Of a stretch of DNA of 64,000 nt, positions 21,425 to 33,567 are shown in pieces. Every line of letters begins with the position of its first letter. Position 1 is the stretch's first letter. Made by a program: the position numbers and the translations under genes. The notes below the pieces were generated by a model. That model was given only the letters and a program-made list of their open reading frames with translations, did not search any database and was not told the origin of the DNA. The stretch comes from Otatea glauca (lineage: Eukaryota > Streptophyta > Magnoliopsida > Poales > Poaceae), in NCBI GenBank assembly GCA_036346275.1, contig JAYEVK010000212.1, forward strand, positions 214,976 to 278,975, read 5' to 3'.

Positions 21425-22903
21425 GGTGGCGCTATTCTACTCCTAAGCGTAGAATAGCTATTCTGCGTTCTGGTCAGAGAAGTAAATTCCATGCGCTGAC
21501 CGTAGTGAGTTAATGCATTGCAAATAACCAGTAAATGCAGCTTGGTAGTAAATCACGAAATATTTTACTACAGAACAACAGATGAATTTACTGGCAAAGT
21601 ACATGCACAGCACACCTGAATCCAATTCAGTAGTAAATCACAAACATGATTACTATAGAACAACATATAGAATTACTGCCGAATTTGTTACTAGTTCATG
21701 CGTTGCTGAACCAAGCTAGTTAATGCGTATTGTAGTTTGTACATAAATCTGTTTCTTCTTTGTCTTTTTCATATCTTTCAAATGGTATTGATTTTGAAAT
21801 TCAAATTTTACAGGGTAGTATAATCTCACCTCCCCTATATAGTAATTTCTTTAGAATTTTTGAAAATGTGTACCGTTAGTTTCCAAGAATAAGAATTTAG
21901 TTCTTTTTGCTGGATCAGCAGTAAAATATTTGAAAATTTATCAAAAAAATTACCACACGTAGGGGAGTTAATATTCTACAATACTGTAAAATTTGAAGGC
22001 CAAACTCAATCATACTTGAGAGATATAAAAATAACAAAGTGCCAAACAGCAGCATATATTATCTTTTACTGTCAAAAAAATATTTTACTGTGAAAAATTT
22101 CTCAAAACATTACCACACGTAGGGGAGATGATATTGTACAACCCTGTAAAATTTGAAGATCAAAATCAATCGGATTTAAGAGATATGGGAATAACAAAGT
22201 GCCGAACAGCAGTATATACTACATTTTACTGCCAAGGAAAATGCATATTACTGCCTTTTACTCAACGTGTTACTACATGTTGTACACAACAGCTATATGG
22301 TGTAATATTCATAAAAATTATATGTATAAGTTTTTAAAAAATCTCAAAAATTACCATATGTAGGATAAGTGAGCTTCTACAACTTTACAAAATTTGAAGA
22401 CCAAACTCAATAGCATTTGAAAGATACGAAATTAACAAAGCAGTAGACAGTGAAAGATCACTAGTCAACCGAATTTATCTTTTTTGTATCTTTCAGCTGG
22501 TATTGACTTCGATCTTCTTATAGATTTTACTACCTTTTACTCAAAGTATTACTATACCTGTGTATAGCACTCTTATCCAGTAAAAAGCAACATATCCAGT
22601 GTTTTCTAAAATTCATGAAAAATACATGTAAATATTTTAAAAAATTCTCAAAAAAATGTCATATGTAGAGGAGATGAGATTCTACAAAACTATAAAATTT
22701 GAAGATCAAAATCAATCACATTTAAAAGTTATGGCTAAATAAAAAAAAGACACATTCATGTAAAAACACTAAGTAGCATTTATTAGACATTTATGTACAA
22801 ACACGCTTAGTCAATTGGACAGTCGCGCGGACTCCTTCGGTAAAACAAACCTGGATAGCGTGTAGAATATGCTATTCTACACGCAGCCAAAGAATAGCGC
22901 ATG
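21425..22903. mobile_element. Non-autonomous MULE-like element with internal tandem repeats
   Basis: Inverted ends GGTGGCGCTATTCT and CATGCGCTATTCT, each followed by a small palindrome around TAGAATAGC. Flanks TATATATAC and TATATATAT may be a 9-bp duplication, but the AT repeat makes this weak. Inside, a block with TACC-ACACGTAGGGGAG, then TGTAAAATTTGAAG, TCAAT and AACAAAG recurs near 21950, 22110, 22350 and 22660, and once inverted near 21770-21840. No coding capacity. Confidence 0.5.
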
Positions 22904-23636
22904 TATATATATATATATAGACACTACATATATTAAACCCTGCAGCTTTCCAGCACTCTCGCCGCGGTCACGTCGATTTCGGGCCGACGTGGCCGCATGC
23001 CGTTGCACCTCGTCGCCCGCTTGGCTAACCCATTCGTCCAGCTTATATATTTTGACGGTGTTATTCGGCAAAAACGACTGCATGGCGCGGTGGTAACGTG
23101 CCTCGCCCGCACCCACCAGGTCGCGTGATCGACTCCTCGTCCCCCTCGCGCGCGAGTCGCGCTGCGTTTTTTTGCCGTACGACGCGTGTGCACATGTGTG
23201 GCAAGCAATACCCTCCGTGTCTCCGTCTGTTCCCCTAGCAGAAATCGCCGCCCCCACCCCGCTCTCTCGCCCTCACCCTCTCCTCCTCGGCCATGCCCGC
23301 CGAGCTCCTAGGCCTTCCCCCTCCTGCTCTCAGCTTCCCCAGCTGTGCTTGGCCTCGCTGCTCCGCTTCCCGACGTCTGTGTGCGCTCCGCCGTCCTTGT
23401 GCCCTAGCCCCCCTGTTCCCCTTGTAGAAGTCGCCGCCCCGCCGAGCCGCGCTCTCACCCTCGCCCTAGCCTCCTTCACCATCGCCGTTGAGCTCCTAAG
23501 CATTCCCCCTCCCGTCAAATAGCAGATCTGTCGGCCTTGTAGTGCCTATGAGCCGCCGCTGCTCCGCCCGCCTCCTCCTTCGAAGCCTTGCCCTGCCCCC
23601 ACAGCCGTACCGCGGTCGCCCTCTCTCTCGGCCCCA
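22904..23636. other. GC-rich leader-like sequence, no confident gene
   Basis: C-rich and partly repetitive (two diverged copies of AAATCGCCGCCCC / AAGTCGCCGCCCC and CTCACCCTC). It looks like a 5' UTR or first exon that was interrupted by the hAT element at 23645. No product recognised. Confidence 0.35.
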
Positions 23637-23644
23637 TTCCCGTC

Positions 23645-24568
23645 TAGAGGTGGGCGCGTGCAGTCGGCCGGCCAAGACGGCCCATCGTGGTTGGCCTAAA
23701 CCGCCGGGCACGACGGCCATGCCGGCTGGCCCACTGCCTTCGGTGAGCCTGTGCACGCCCATTTGCGTTTCGTGTTCGCTGCGTGCCGTGCCGCCTGTGC
23801 CCAGCCCATTTACACTATTGCGATGAGAGGAAAGGACCCGGTTGCTTGTAGTAGTGTGCGATACTGATTGCTACAGATGCAATGAATGTATAGCCTAGTT
23901 GGCATTGATGTAGGAGATTATGGAAGACATCGACCGCTGCACGCTACTTAACATATATATAGTCAAAAATAAACAATCGATTAGTGCATACTAAATGGCA
24001 ATACATGCATATTCGTATGCATGAGTACATTACACCATCACATGTATTGTCCTTGGCTCCTCGTGATACTCTCTCCCTTTTCCTCGAGCCGCCCACGCCA
24101 CGCCCACCTCCTCGATCCCTCCGCCCGGCCCACCTCCTCCGCCTTGTCTTCCCGCCCCGCCTCACCTCCCTACCGCCTCACCGCCTCCTCCTCCCTCCCG
24201 CGACGGGTTGAGCACTCGAGCTCCCTCCTCTACTCAATTGCCGAGGCGACGCGATGCGCATGGGAGGAGAAGCTCGGCATGTTGTCGCTGGTTCGACCGC
24301 GTGCGCCGCGTTGCCACGGGCCCGCTGCGTGTTGCACGGCCGACGTGCCGTGCCTCGCACGAACGGGCTCGTTCGGGCCATACCGCCCGAGCACGCCCAT
24401 ATCGCCGCGGGCGGGCCGCCCATCGTGCTCGATTGGCGGGCCCGCAGACGGCCGGACAACCGCGCCGAGCCGCCCGGTCCTTTTGAAACGATGTCGTCTT
24501 GGGCCGTGGTCGTCTTTGGTCGAGCGTGCCTCGCCGCCCAAAATAGCCCGGCCCAGTGCCCACCTCTA
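23645..24568. mobile_element. Non-autonomous hAT element, 924 bp
   Basis: Both ends are TAGAGGTGGGC (the right one reversed). Perfect 8-bp duplication TTCCCGTC at 23637-23644 and 24569-24576. The termini contain GGGCCG/GCCGG-rich words typical of one grass hAT group. The open frames inside are GC-rich shadow frames. No transposase motif. Confidence 0.85.
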
Positions 24569-24899
24569 TTCCCGTCTGTCTCCTTGCCTCCTCTGCCCGA
24601 TTCTTGATGGTTGTGCGCGACCAAGATCCGGATGTTACCCGCTGGGGCCTTCACTATCTCTTCCAAGCCCAACGCACTACCGCTGAACACTGCCCTGCTC
24701 ATCATCCTCAAGCTACCACTACTGATTATGCCTAGCCTAAGCACCCTCTGCGGAGATACTTTCCCGTCTTTTACTCCTACTGTTAGCCCTGTTTTTTTTA
24801 TTAGTTCACTGCCCTTCCTGAGTGTTGCTTTCATCTTTGCTGCTCTTCGTGAGCCATGCTTTTACGATTAAATTAGTTTATTTCTCATCACTTTTGCAG

Positions 24900-25043
24900 G
24901 CCACAAAAGTACAGACCCTACATCTCTCAGTCTCCATGTGACAATCAAGGAGCCCATTCTTTTGGGACTTTGTTTAGCTTGCATGTGATCCCAATTGGAA
25001 AGCCACTGCTGTTCTCGTTGTATCCACATTCTTCTAGAAACAG
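24900..25043 (+). other. Exon-like segment, unidentified
   Basis: Flanked by TTTGCAG and AGGTAATT. One frame stays open (PQKYRPYISQSPC, then GTLFSLHVIPIGKPLLFSLY). A further exon-like piece lies at about 25160-25260 (STAEKKQFGEGMVRSAFSFV) and another at about 25470-25580 (MDHLADEYDQKPLLLTAFKS). I do not recognise the parent genes. Confidence 0.25.
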
Positions 25044-27031
25044 GTAATTTCAGCACCAACATTAGTCCATGTTTTTCGGGTTAAACAGTCCGCTTAAGAA
25101 TATTTTGAGCTCACCTACTCTTCATTTTCACTGCTTGATTTAAGATCCTCTGGGACTGCATGCCATAACTGGCACTGCACAGTCCACAGCTGAGAAGAAG
25201 CAATTTGGTGAGGGGATGGTGCGATCAGCATTCTCTTTTGTCGTTGCGAACATGACCCGATGTTAGGATTTTTTTTTGTTTCATCGAGGCTAAAGAATTT
25301 AGGTGCGCATTTAAGGAAACAGATTCAGTACACAAGTACATACTGAAACCAAATATAGCTGCCTTTTTTTAATCTTGTTCATCCTTATTTCTTAAAGAAT
25401 ACAGAGCTACCGTCAGAGGAAGCAAAAGCTTCTTTTAATTTCTTCACCATTTGGTTGCGTACTTGCAGGTGGGAGGGATTTCCAGGGTAATATGATCCCC
25501 TCTAATGGACCACCTAGCTGATGAATATGACCAGAAGCCTCTCCTCCTCACTGCTTTCAAATCCATCCTCCCTTTTGGTAAATTTCCCCTCTTCCATCTT
25601 CTTTTCTTAAGGTAACATGTATATGCTTGTTTCTACCGGTTAACCACTAACATGTCATTCGAAAGTTTCTGCATTACACTTCCTGCACTGATATCGGTTA
25701 TCTGCATTTGGTTGTGTCCTTGCTCGCAACTGTGCTTGCATGGAACAAATCAAAGGCTGCAAGCATACTTGCCTTACTCTTATGTACTTTGCCATACACT
25801 ATTGGCTAAGGAACCATACTGTGTTTTGTAGTCGCATACACAGTGTGTGAATCCCATCCCTAACTTTCACTTTAGAAATTTGGATTTGGTGGAGCTGTTC
25901 CTGTGCTGCCTTTTTAAGCAGAGCTTAGCTTGCTGTCGGTTCAGTCTGAATAGCAGTTTCCATTTAGGTTATTTACTTACGTACCTTCAGCTTGCCAAAC
26001 TCATTAACTACATGCATACATGTCAAAGTTGTATTCGGATTGTGGATTTTTCGCTTCCTAATCAAATCTATCACTTTTTAGATGCAGATCAGTGATGCTA
26101 ACCACTCTGAACTAGCAAATCATTGTATCATCTACCTTATTTCTAAAGAATTCTCCTTCATGACCATTGGAACTATGCTTAGGTATATATCACAGCTTTT
26201 GCATTCCCTACGTGCCACCTATAAAGTTATTGTTATAAATGTTTAGTTTACCATTAGAATTCATTAGGCCTATGGTTCTCCCTTTTTGGGCAGAGCTTAG
26301 CTTGCTGTCAGTTTAGCCTGAATAGCAGTTGGTATTTAGATTATTTACTTAGACAGCTTCTTTGGAAAAGGAACCAACAATCTGTGTAAACATTATACGA
26401 GTTCCATTACAGGATGGTTTTAGGATTTTCTGTGAAGTTGGTAAAGTTTGCATTAGTTCTTGAAGGACATGCTTAGATTTAATTTACAATCATATTCTGT
26501 TGTGACTTACACCTCACATTTGTCCCATTTAATTAGTTTTAAATTTAATTGGTATGTACTTATGATGACATGCATTTCTATTACAAGAATGGCAAAATTG
26601 CATTGTCCTTGCTATTTATTCTGAGCTGTTTAATGTTGCTAACACATGTATAGATTAGCTTTCTAAAAATATTTTGCATCTCAGAGAACAAATACTGCAT
26701 ATCTTTATTGCTGAAATAATGGTGCTATTATGTTTGTTAAGCAAACCTAGATAGTACTATGAAAGGACTTCTAATGATATGTCTGCTACTGTTATTCTCA
26801 AGTGACGAAACTAGATTCTTCCTTATATATTAGTGGTGAATGTTTGACAGCTTTGATTGTACACATTCTAAAATAAATCATATTTAAGGATGGAAGCCTT
26901 AGTATTCTAGAGGTTTGTGTATATAAATATGGTGCTTAGGTCTATTTTATTTCAGTTCAACCTATCCCAGCTAGATATATATGTTGGTCCCATGCAGCAT
27001 TAAAACTTTGATTTGCGTTGTTTCTGTCTGA

Positions 27032-27183
27032 AGAATGTGGAGCTATACAGGCTTGGGCATCCAAGCCATTTCCATTGCTTGAATCAAAGCAAGGCATATG
27101 AATTGGAAGGGACAGATAATGAAAATGAGTACCAGAGGACAAAAAGGGCGATGGATATTGTCCGAATTAGCAGAAACAATCAG
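27032..27183 (+). pseudogene. Myosin XI motor-domain exon fragment (captured)
   Basis: Reads VELYRLGHPSHFHCLNQSKA, then YELEGTDNENEYQRTKRAMD, then IVRISRNNQ. This is the motor-domain block around the conserved LNQS and the TxRAMDIVGIS helix of plant class XI myosins. It ends in CAG followed by GTTCC, a donor-like joint. A Cys replaces the aromatic residue before LNQS. Not part of a complete gene. Confidence 0.75.
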
Positions 27184-27325
27184 GTTCCTTACTGCATGTA
27201 AACATATTTAGATGTTACTTGGAAAAAAAAACACCCCTTGAAAATCATTGCATGCAATACTTTAGTCTACAGTTTGCCTTTTTTTCCCATTTTCAGAAAT
27301 GAATGTGTATGTTGTACTTTATTCA

Positions 27326-27416
27326 GGATGTTATATTTTGTACATTAGAAGCCATTCTCCATCTTGGCAATATTGAGTTTTCTCCGGAAAAGGAACCTGA
27401 TCCTTTGGAAAATTAA
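27326..27416 (+). pseudogene. Myosin XI motor-domain exon fragment, continuation
   Basis: After a CAG acceptor the frame reads DVIFCTLEAILHLGNIEFSP, then EKEPDPLEN and a stop. This is the block that directly follows the previous fragment in myosin XI (AILHLGNIEF). The premature stop and the missing remainder of the motor show it is dead. Confidence 0.7.
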
Positions 27417-28094
27417 GGATTTGACATCAGATTTTCACCTCCAAATGACATTGTGACCATTTTATTGTTTTTTTATTATCCTCATTTGTCTCTAATTACG
27501 ATTCCAGTATTTGCATTGAGCTTCAGGTTCTTCAAATGTTTAGTTTTAAATGCTCTGGGACATTCACGTTAGGAATGCAGATGACTTGGCAGACGAGCAA
27601 ATGATAACTTGTCCGCCTTATATAAGTGAATTTCCAGATATAAGAATAAAAAACTGCAATAGATAATTAAAGCTGTGATTTCTATGGTCACTAACTACAC
27701 ATGCCGCATGTTTATACGGCTATTAGTAATTAAATCTGTTTAGATGTGCATCTACTTAACTGTGATTTCTATGATAACTGTAAATGCTGCACGTTCACTG
27801 ATGAAGACTTCATTTATGAGTAGCAAAGTTAAAATTTTAAATTGTCCACAATTAATTGTTTTAGCTCCCACACTGGTTCTAGAGAAGGTCGAAGGAACCT
27901 TAAAATTTAATAGACGTGTTGAGAATGTGCATGGATGAATTATAACATATGCGCAGGTATATCTCTATTAGGGCCAATAATGTTTTGTTATGTGCAAAAT
28001 ACCATTGCTTCTGTGACTCCCTACATTTTCTTTGCATACAGCTAGATTTTCTTCCCCTTATTGCTAATTTTATGCCCCTTTTTTGTTTCTTGCA

Positions 28095-28199
28095 GGTTAT
28101 GATCCAACTGTCGCACAGGACGACCTCATGACTAATTTGTCACCATTTCTTCCCGCACTATTAGATGCCTTCGAAAACCATAGCCTATATGTTCGCAAG
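28095..28199 (+). pseudogene. CLASP exon fragment (captured)
   Basis: After TTGCAG the frame reads GYDPTVAQDDLMTNLSPFLP, then ALLDAFENHSLYVRK, followed by GTTCATTC. This matches the C-terminal TOG/HEAT region of plant CLIP-associated protein (block LPALFDAFxNQSxDVRK). Only one exon is present, with substitutions at conserved positions. Confidence 0.6.
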
Positions 28200-28639
28200 G
28201 TTCATTCATTCCCAGTTCCTTTTATAGATTGTGCTTAAGACCATCCTCTATTTACTTAGAAACCTTGCTCTAATTCTTTATCTCCCCCAAAATTCCTGTT
28301 AAAGATCATGGGAATATTAAGATATCTAACAGTTTAGCAAAGAGTTCTCAGTTCATCTTTAAATTGTCCAAGACTTGCATGCATGAACCACAATGTCTAA
28401 AAGTTGTGTTAGAAATCAGCTTAAACTGCTCATAATTTTTTTTAAAACCTCATCTAATCAAGAAAAGGTCAATAGCTAACGGCCTTGTTGAGCTGTACTG
28501 TCTAAAATTTGCACACGAACTCCAGCTACAATGTTGAGCCATTGAGCATCTCCCAGTAGTACAACTCAATTTGTTCAAAATTTCAGAAGCATTTTGTTGA
28601 TATATACTTGCGCTGCCCCCCTTCAATTATCTAGGCCAT

Positions 28640-29232
28640 ATTCCTACAAATAGCAATGCTAACATTTAAATCAATTCTGCTAATTAGGCGGAGGGATTTT
28701 TGCCGCGCGATATGTGGCGCAGACGCTAGCTTTTTCCGCGGAAAGGCCCTAAAATTTCCTGTTTTCTTACGAAAATACCCCCATGGATTTACATAATTCC
28801 TTTTTTTGCGGAAAGGCCCTAAAAAATTCTGCTTTTTTGTGAAAATGCACACCACATATTTACGGAGTTACATACAAGCCCTTTTTCCCGTGTGAATGCC
28901 GAAAATTCCCTAAAATTATGGAATAACCTATTTTTTACTAAAAGATCCCCGAGACTTGTTTCGTTTGTTTTTTGTCGCCCCATTTTTTACGGAGAGGCGG
29001 TCGGATTTTTCCACAGGCCCTCGGAGCTTCCAAAATTTATTTTTAACACGTCATTTTTTACAAAGAGGCGCTCAGATTTTTACATAGAACCTCCGGAGCT
29101 TCCGCGGTTCATTTTTAGCACGTCAGTTTTAAACGGAAATTTATCTGAAACTTTTAAAAAATATATATTAGTCTATTTTTCCCGTTAGACCCTCGAAAAT
29201 CACGATATTTACACTCTTGTCGTGCGACGGTT
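28640..29232. repeat. Helitron 3' subterminal region with degenerate repeats
   Basis: Words such as GCGGAAAGGCCCTAAAA (28739 and 28807) and TCGGAGCTTCC / CCGGAGCTTCCGCGG (29013 and 29092) recur. Non-coding. Confidence 0.45.
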
Positions 29233-29263
29233 GGCGCGGCTTGTGCCGCGCCCCTGCATCTAG

Positions 29264-30195
29264 TACTATATCATACGCCGCATGGATTTGAGGCTCAACC
29301 AGAGGTGCCACGTCACCTCCTTCACGGTGAGGTCCTTCGAAAAATTCAAAATTACATTTAGTTCCTCCGGGCTTTTAGCAAAATGGACCCGAAAAAACTG
29401 AAATTACGCTTAGGTCTCTCTGTGGTTTACATACAAGTCCTCCCGGCGATTTTTAGCAAAATAGACCCGAAGAAAATGAAATTATGTTTATGCCCTAAGA
29501 AATCGGCTTTTAGCAGACTGGCCCTGAAGAAAAATGAAATTGCGTTTAGGTCCCTCCGCGGTTTTCTCAAAAAAATCCCATGAATTCACCGACGGCTCCT
29601 AGCATCCTGTTTAAAAAAAACAAGAAAACCGAAATTACGCCTAAAAAATCAATTGCGTTTAGGTGCGTTTAGTTCCCTCCGCGGTTTTCTAAAAAAAATC
29701 TAACAGATTCACCAACGGCTTATAGCGATCCACAGATTTGATGACTACTCCTAGCAACCCATTTTACCGAAATTACACAAAAAAAATTCAGAACCCTTTT
29801 TCAAAATTTTCAAAAAATTTAAAACTTTTTGTTGCTCAATCAAATCTATGAAAGCATTGAGCTTCATTTGTTATATTTCAAAAATCAAAAACACAAAGAA
29901 CATAAATGGTACAGTACACTTGTAAAAATTTATAAATTTATTAGAGTATGATTATGATCCAAATTTTTTATGATAGCATAACCATTGCTTAGCTCCCTTC
30001 TATAAAAGTTTTTAAAAATTCTAAACCTTTTTTGGTTATTCAAGCAAATCTATGTATTGATCATCAGGCTTTTTATCACGACGTAACACTGTCAGAATTT
30101 TTGGAAATAATTGATGCTTGATCATCATTTGAAAATTTTATGAAAATATTTATGATTCATCAGGACCATCCATAAAAATTTTCAAACTTTTATAA
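29264..30195. repeat. Degenerate ~85-bp repeats, then AT-rich ~165-bp family
   Basis: 29340-29700 repeats TTTTAGCAAAATGGACCC-GAAATTACGTTTAGGTCCCTC blocks three to four times. 29800-30195 is a copy of the AT-rich family seen at 3.9-5.0 kb. The LTR element at 30201 interrupts this array, which resumes at 34222. Confidence 0.5.
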
Positions 30196-30200
30196 CCTGG

Positions 30201-30841
30201 TGTTGGCGTCAAAAACTTGAGGTAGGGTTTCGACAACAAGACACCGCATTTAACACCGGTTCAGAGCGTGTCGGTCGATTTGACTCAGAATCGACAAGGT
30301 AAAAATATAAATTCACATAAAGCCGATCGTGAAGATCAATCGGCTTAGACTCAATCACTTGAAGCCGATCAAGATCAAAGTAACAAGGTAAGTCTAATTA
30401 GCCGATTAAGGCTAATCGAGGATAAAGGTAGATCGATTCAAGAAGGCGATGCGCAACAAAATCGTAACAAATCAAACTCGGGCGTAATTGATGAAGATCA
30501 ACAATCGGCGATGCGCAACTTTTTTGATCAAAATCGATTACAAAGGCTAAATTACAAGAGCTACTCCCAGTCGACGGAAAGGTAGATGAAAAAGTAGATG
30601 CGAATTGGTTGATTGGCTCTGGGCAACTTTTCTGATCACCTCTAGACCTCTTTTATACCCATCGACTGGTAGAGTCCTGGTACAACACGTTGGGAGTAGA
30701 ATCCGTATCGGCCTCTATTTGGATGATGCTTTCCTTAACAACCTGTTTCGTTTCCAAATATCTTCAACCTGTATCCTGGTCGTATCTTATTGATCTTGGA
30801 CTACCGATTCTGACCCTATCTGCCAAATTTTGGTGCAAACA
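30201..30841 (-). repeat. 3' LTR of the gag-only element
   Basis: Colinear with 33568-34216 and highly similar; scattered substitutions and small indels imply some age. Both copies are rich in GCCGAT / ATCGGC words. Confidence 0.9.
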
Positions 30842-31693
30842 TATGCCCCCCCATTTTTGGGAAATAACATGTTATCTTGCAAAAATTTTCATCATCGGCT
30901 TGAACATATATTTTCTTATCATAGCCAAATTTTTAACTGCATCGAGTTAATTTGGCTTTCAGGTCGATAATCGGCCAACTCGTATATTCGTATTTGAGTT
31001 ATAGCCAATCAAGATCTAACTAGTACCTTGGACAAACCGATGCACACTAAACGATCCCACGTTGATCCCTTACCAAATCGGCTATCTCGAGCTGACGGGT
31101 GGTATGATTTTCCAAACTAGATCGGCTTCGTCGAACAAAAATCATCGGCCGAATCCGATTTTTTCTTCCTCCACTCTTTTCTCGCAATCTTAATCGGATG
31201 AAGCTCATTAAAAGTTTTATCCCTTCGTTTTTCTTGTTCAGCTTCCCTCATCTCTTGGGTCCTTAGCCACTCAAGCCTTCTTCTTTGTGATCGGCTTAAA
31301 CCTGGAGGACACTATCTCGGTTTTGGTTCGATCGACTTACATATTTTTCCTACCAGATCCATACTAGCCGCAGTGCTAGACCCTTCATCTTGGTCTTGTT
31401 TCCGACTTATGGTCGGCTTAGAAATTCTATCTTTAGCCGACCATCGCTGCCTATCACCTTGACATGGGTAATACTGCATCGGACATGTGTTTGGTGATGG
31501 CAAAGCTAATCCTCTCCCAAAGAAATTGCTAAAAAGGGCATTGGTGAGCTTTTTCAGGGCCGCTTGGCCGATATTCATTAACTGGCCGATGTGGAGGACT
31601 TCGTCGTGGCCTTTCATTCCTCCTTTTATATTTTGCTAGTAGTTGGGGAAAAGTGGGCTTCGATCAGATCGGCTTACGAGTGACAATGCTCTC
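30842..31693 (-). other. Residual internal region of the gag-only element
   Basis: Lies between gag and the 3' LTR, where pol is expected. One short minus-strand open frame (31312-31617) has no recognisable motif. No pol domain. Confidence 0.5.
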
Positions 31694-33542
31694 TCACCGA
31701 TAACCCTTTGGTGTGATTGTTTTAAAAAATTCCTTCACTACGGCTTTTATTTGTATAGAGCCAAAAGTAATCATGAGTGTCTTATTGCCATCAGAATTTG
31801 ATTGTACATCGGCTTGACGCGTCATTTTTATAGCCGATGATATATGAATTTGATCCTTAGGCTCTGCATCTTGTGTCGGCTTTTCCTTCTTTTTAGAGCA
31901 ATGGACCATGTTAATTGGAAAAGGATCAGCGTCCAGCTGCATCATCAGCTCTTTTGAAAATTTTAGTTGGTCATCCTCTATAGCCGATTGTATCTTTTCT
32001 TTGTAATTCTTGAATTCATCTTTGAAGCCCTTTTCATTGGAGAAACAGCTTTCTTGAGCTGATACTCGTTGTAGGAGATGACTCAAATTGGTGAATTCCT
32101 GCTCGCCGAATTTTTCTTGTAATGGGGGTATCAACCCCTGGAAAGCTAAATCGGCCAACTGATTATCGAGCAGGTAACACCAAACACCTATTTCTCACTT
32201 CTGAATCTCTTAACATAATCATTTACCAATTCCCGGTCTTCATTGGATGTAACTTAGATCCAAATCCCGAGTTCCGCATCACGAGAAAAATACTCATGGA
32301 ATCGGCTTTCCAAATCGTTCCAAAAATAAACCGAATTTGGAGGTAAACTAGTAAACTAAGTGAAAGTAGCTGCCGATAAAGACAAGGGGAATAATCTAAT
32401 TTTCAGCCCGTCGGACTGAGCTGCCTTGCCACACTGAGCGATAAAGCGTCGACGTGCTTTAAGGTCGTGACCGAATCATTCCCAGAAAATTTGGCAAAAT
32501 CAGGAACTTTAAAATTATGTGGATATTGCATACGATCTATATAATCCGGATACGGCTTTCTGTAGCCGATAACCTTCCCCTTTGGCTGTATGCCGAATTG
32601 ATCCCTTAAGACGGCGGAGATTTGATCAGCCCAATTTGCATTATCGGCCATTAGCATAGCAGGTCTTTGATAATGTTGGTCATAGTTGGCATTCTGCCCC
32701 CCGAGTGCGAGCTCGGGTTGCCAATTATGTTGAGCTGTCGGCATACGAGCGTACTGATCGTGCCGATTTTGTCTGACTTGGGGTTCCGGCACTGGGACAA
32801 AAGGTTGTGAATAAGTTACTACCCTATGTGAACCTGGATTTCTAAACAGGGTAGGTTCCTGTGGGAATCTCTCAGAGCCAATCGGTTGTGAACCCGACTG
32901 GGGAAAAGCATAGAACGGAGCCGACGGCGGCAGATTAGTTGATGCATCTAATTTGGCAGCGTCGGTGTAGACATGATGATGGTTTACCCCACTTGGTTGA
33001 GGATTTCTAGGCAATATGATGGTGGGCTGAGTAGGCATCATGGTAGGAGGTGAGGTTATAGCTGATGATTTAGGATCGACCATTGTGCTCTGCGTATTTT
33101 GTGCTACTGAAAAAAACAGGGTAATTTGGCAGAGCTTGCAATGGATCAAGCAGACTACCTGACCAGGCTAACTCCTGGGCTATAGTTTTAACGCTGTTTG
33201 CTATTATCGGCTTAAGCGTAGTAACAAGGGCCGATGATTGATTTATCAGGGCGTGATGTACAGATTGGTTAATCATAGCCGATAACTCGGCTTGAGCAGG
33301 CAGATATCGGCTTACCGGTTTGTGACACCTGCATCTCCTAGGGCGTTGACCGTCGGCAGGGTGGATTTTTGAGTGACGCCACGTCTAGTTTTCTGATAAC
33401 AACTTAGCATCATCTCCTCCAACGCAGTCTTCCGATCTTCAATCTCTTGAAGTTGTTCTGCAGTCAAATCGTCCATTGTTGGGACGATTATGGCTTCTGT
33501 GTTGAGATCAGATGGCGGAATCGACTTTCCTGATGAAGACAT
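31694..33542 (-). pseudogene. Gypsy gag polyprotein remnant
   Basis: Starts at ATG 33542 (MSSSGKSIPPSDLNTEA), just inside the primer-binding site. A coiled region (EQLQEIEDRKTALEEMMLSC), then a Pro/Gln-rich region, then the capsid-like block (YPDYIDRMQYPHNFKVPDFA, KFSGNDSVTTLKHVDA) is followed by a frame change. The C-terminal part resumes as ADLAFQGLIPPLQEKFGEQE, then FTNLSHLLQRVSAQES. Several frame breaks. By family, gag forms the retroelement particle; this copy would need help from another element. Confidence 0.75.
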
Positions 33543-33544
33543 GG

Positions 33545-33564
33545 TCCCACCGGGCGTGCCAAGA
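33545..33564 (-). other. Primer-binding site of the gag-only element
   Basis: TTGGCACGCCCGGTGGGACC on the minus strand directly after the LTR end, matching a PBS form common in grass Gypsy elements. Confidence 0.7.
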
Positions 33565-33567
33565 GTG

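Larger units (their letters stand above)
24577..29263 (+). mobile_element. Probable Helitron with captured gene fragments (3' end defined)
   Basis: The 3' terminus is classical: hairpin GGCGCGGC-TTGT-GCCGCGCC at 29233-29252, seven bases, then CTAG at 29260-29263 followed by T. Upstream on the same strand lie exon pieces of myosin XI and CLASP plus other exon-like frames with AG/GT borders. This is the usual composition of a gene-capturing plant Helitron. The 5' TC terminus was not found; the start given is only the edge of the hAT insertion, and the element may extend further left. No Rep/helicase is present, so it would be non-autonomous. Confidence 0.6.

Noticed and set aside
24178..24834. 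Long minus-strand open frame (218 codons) and overlapping plus frames
   Set aside because: They lie inside the GC-rich non-autonomous hAT element, cross its boundary, and several frames are open at once. No protein motif.
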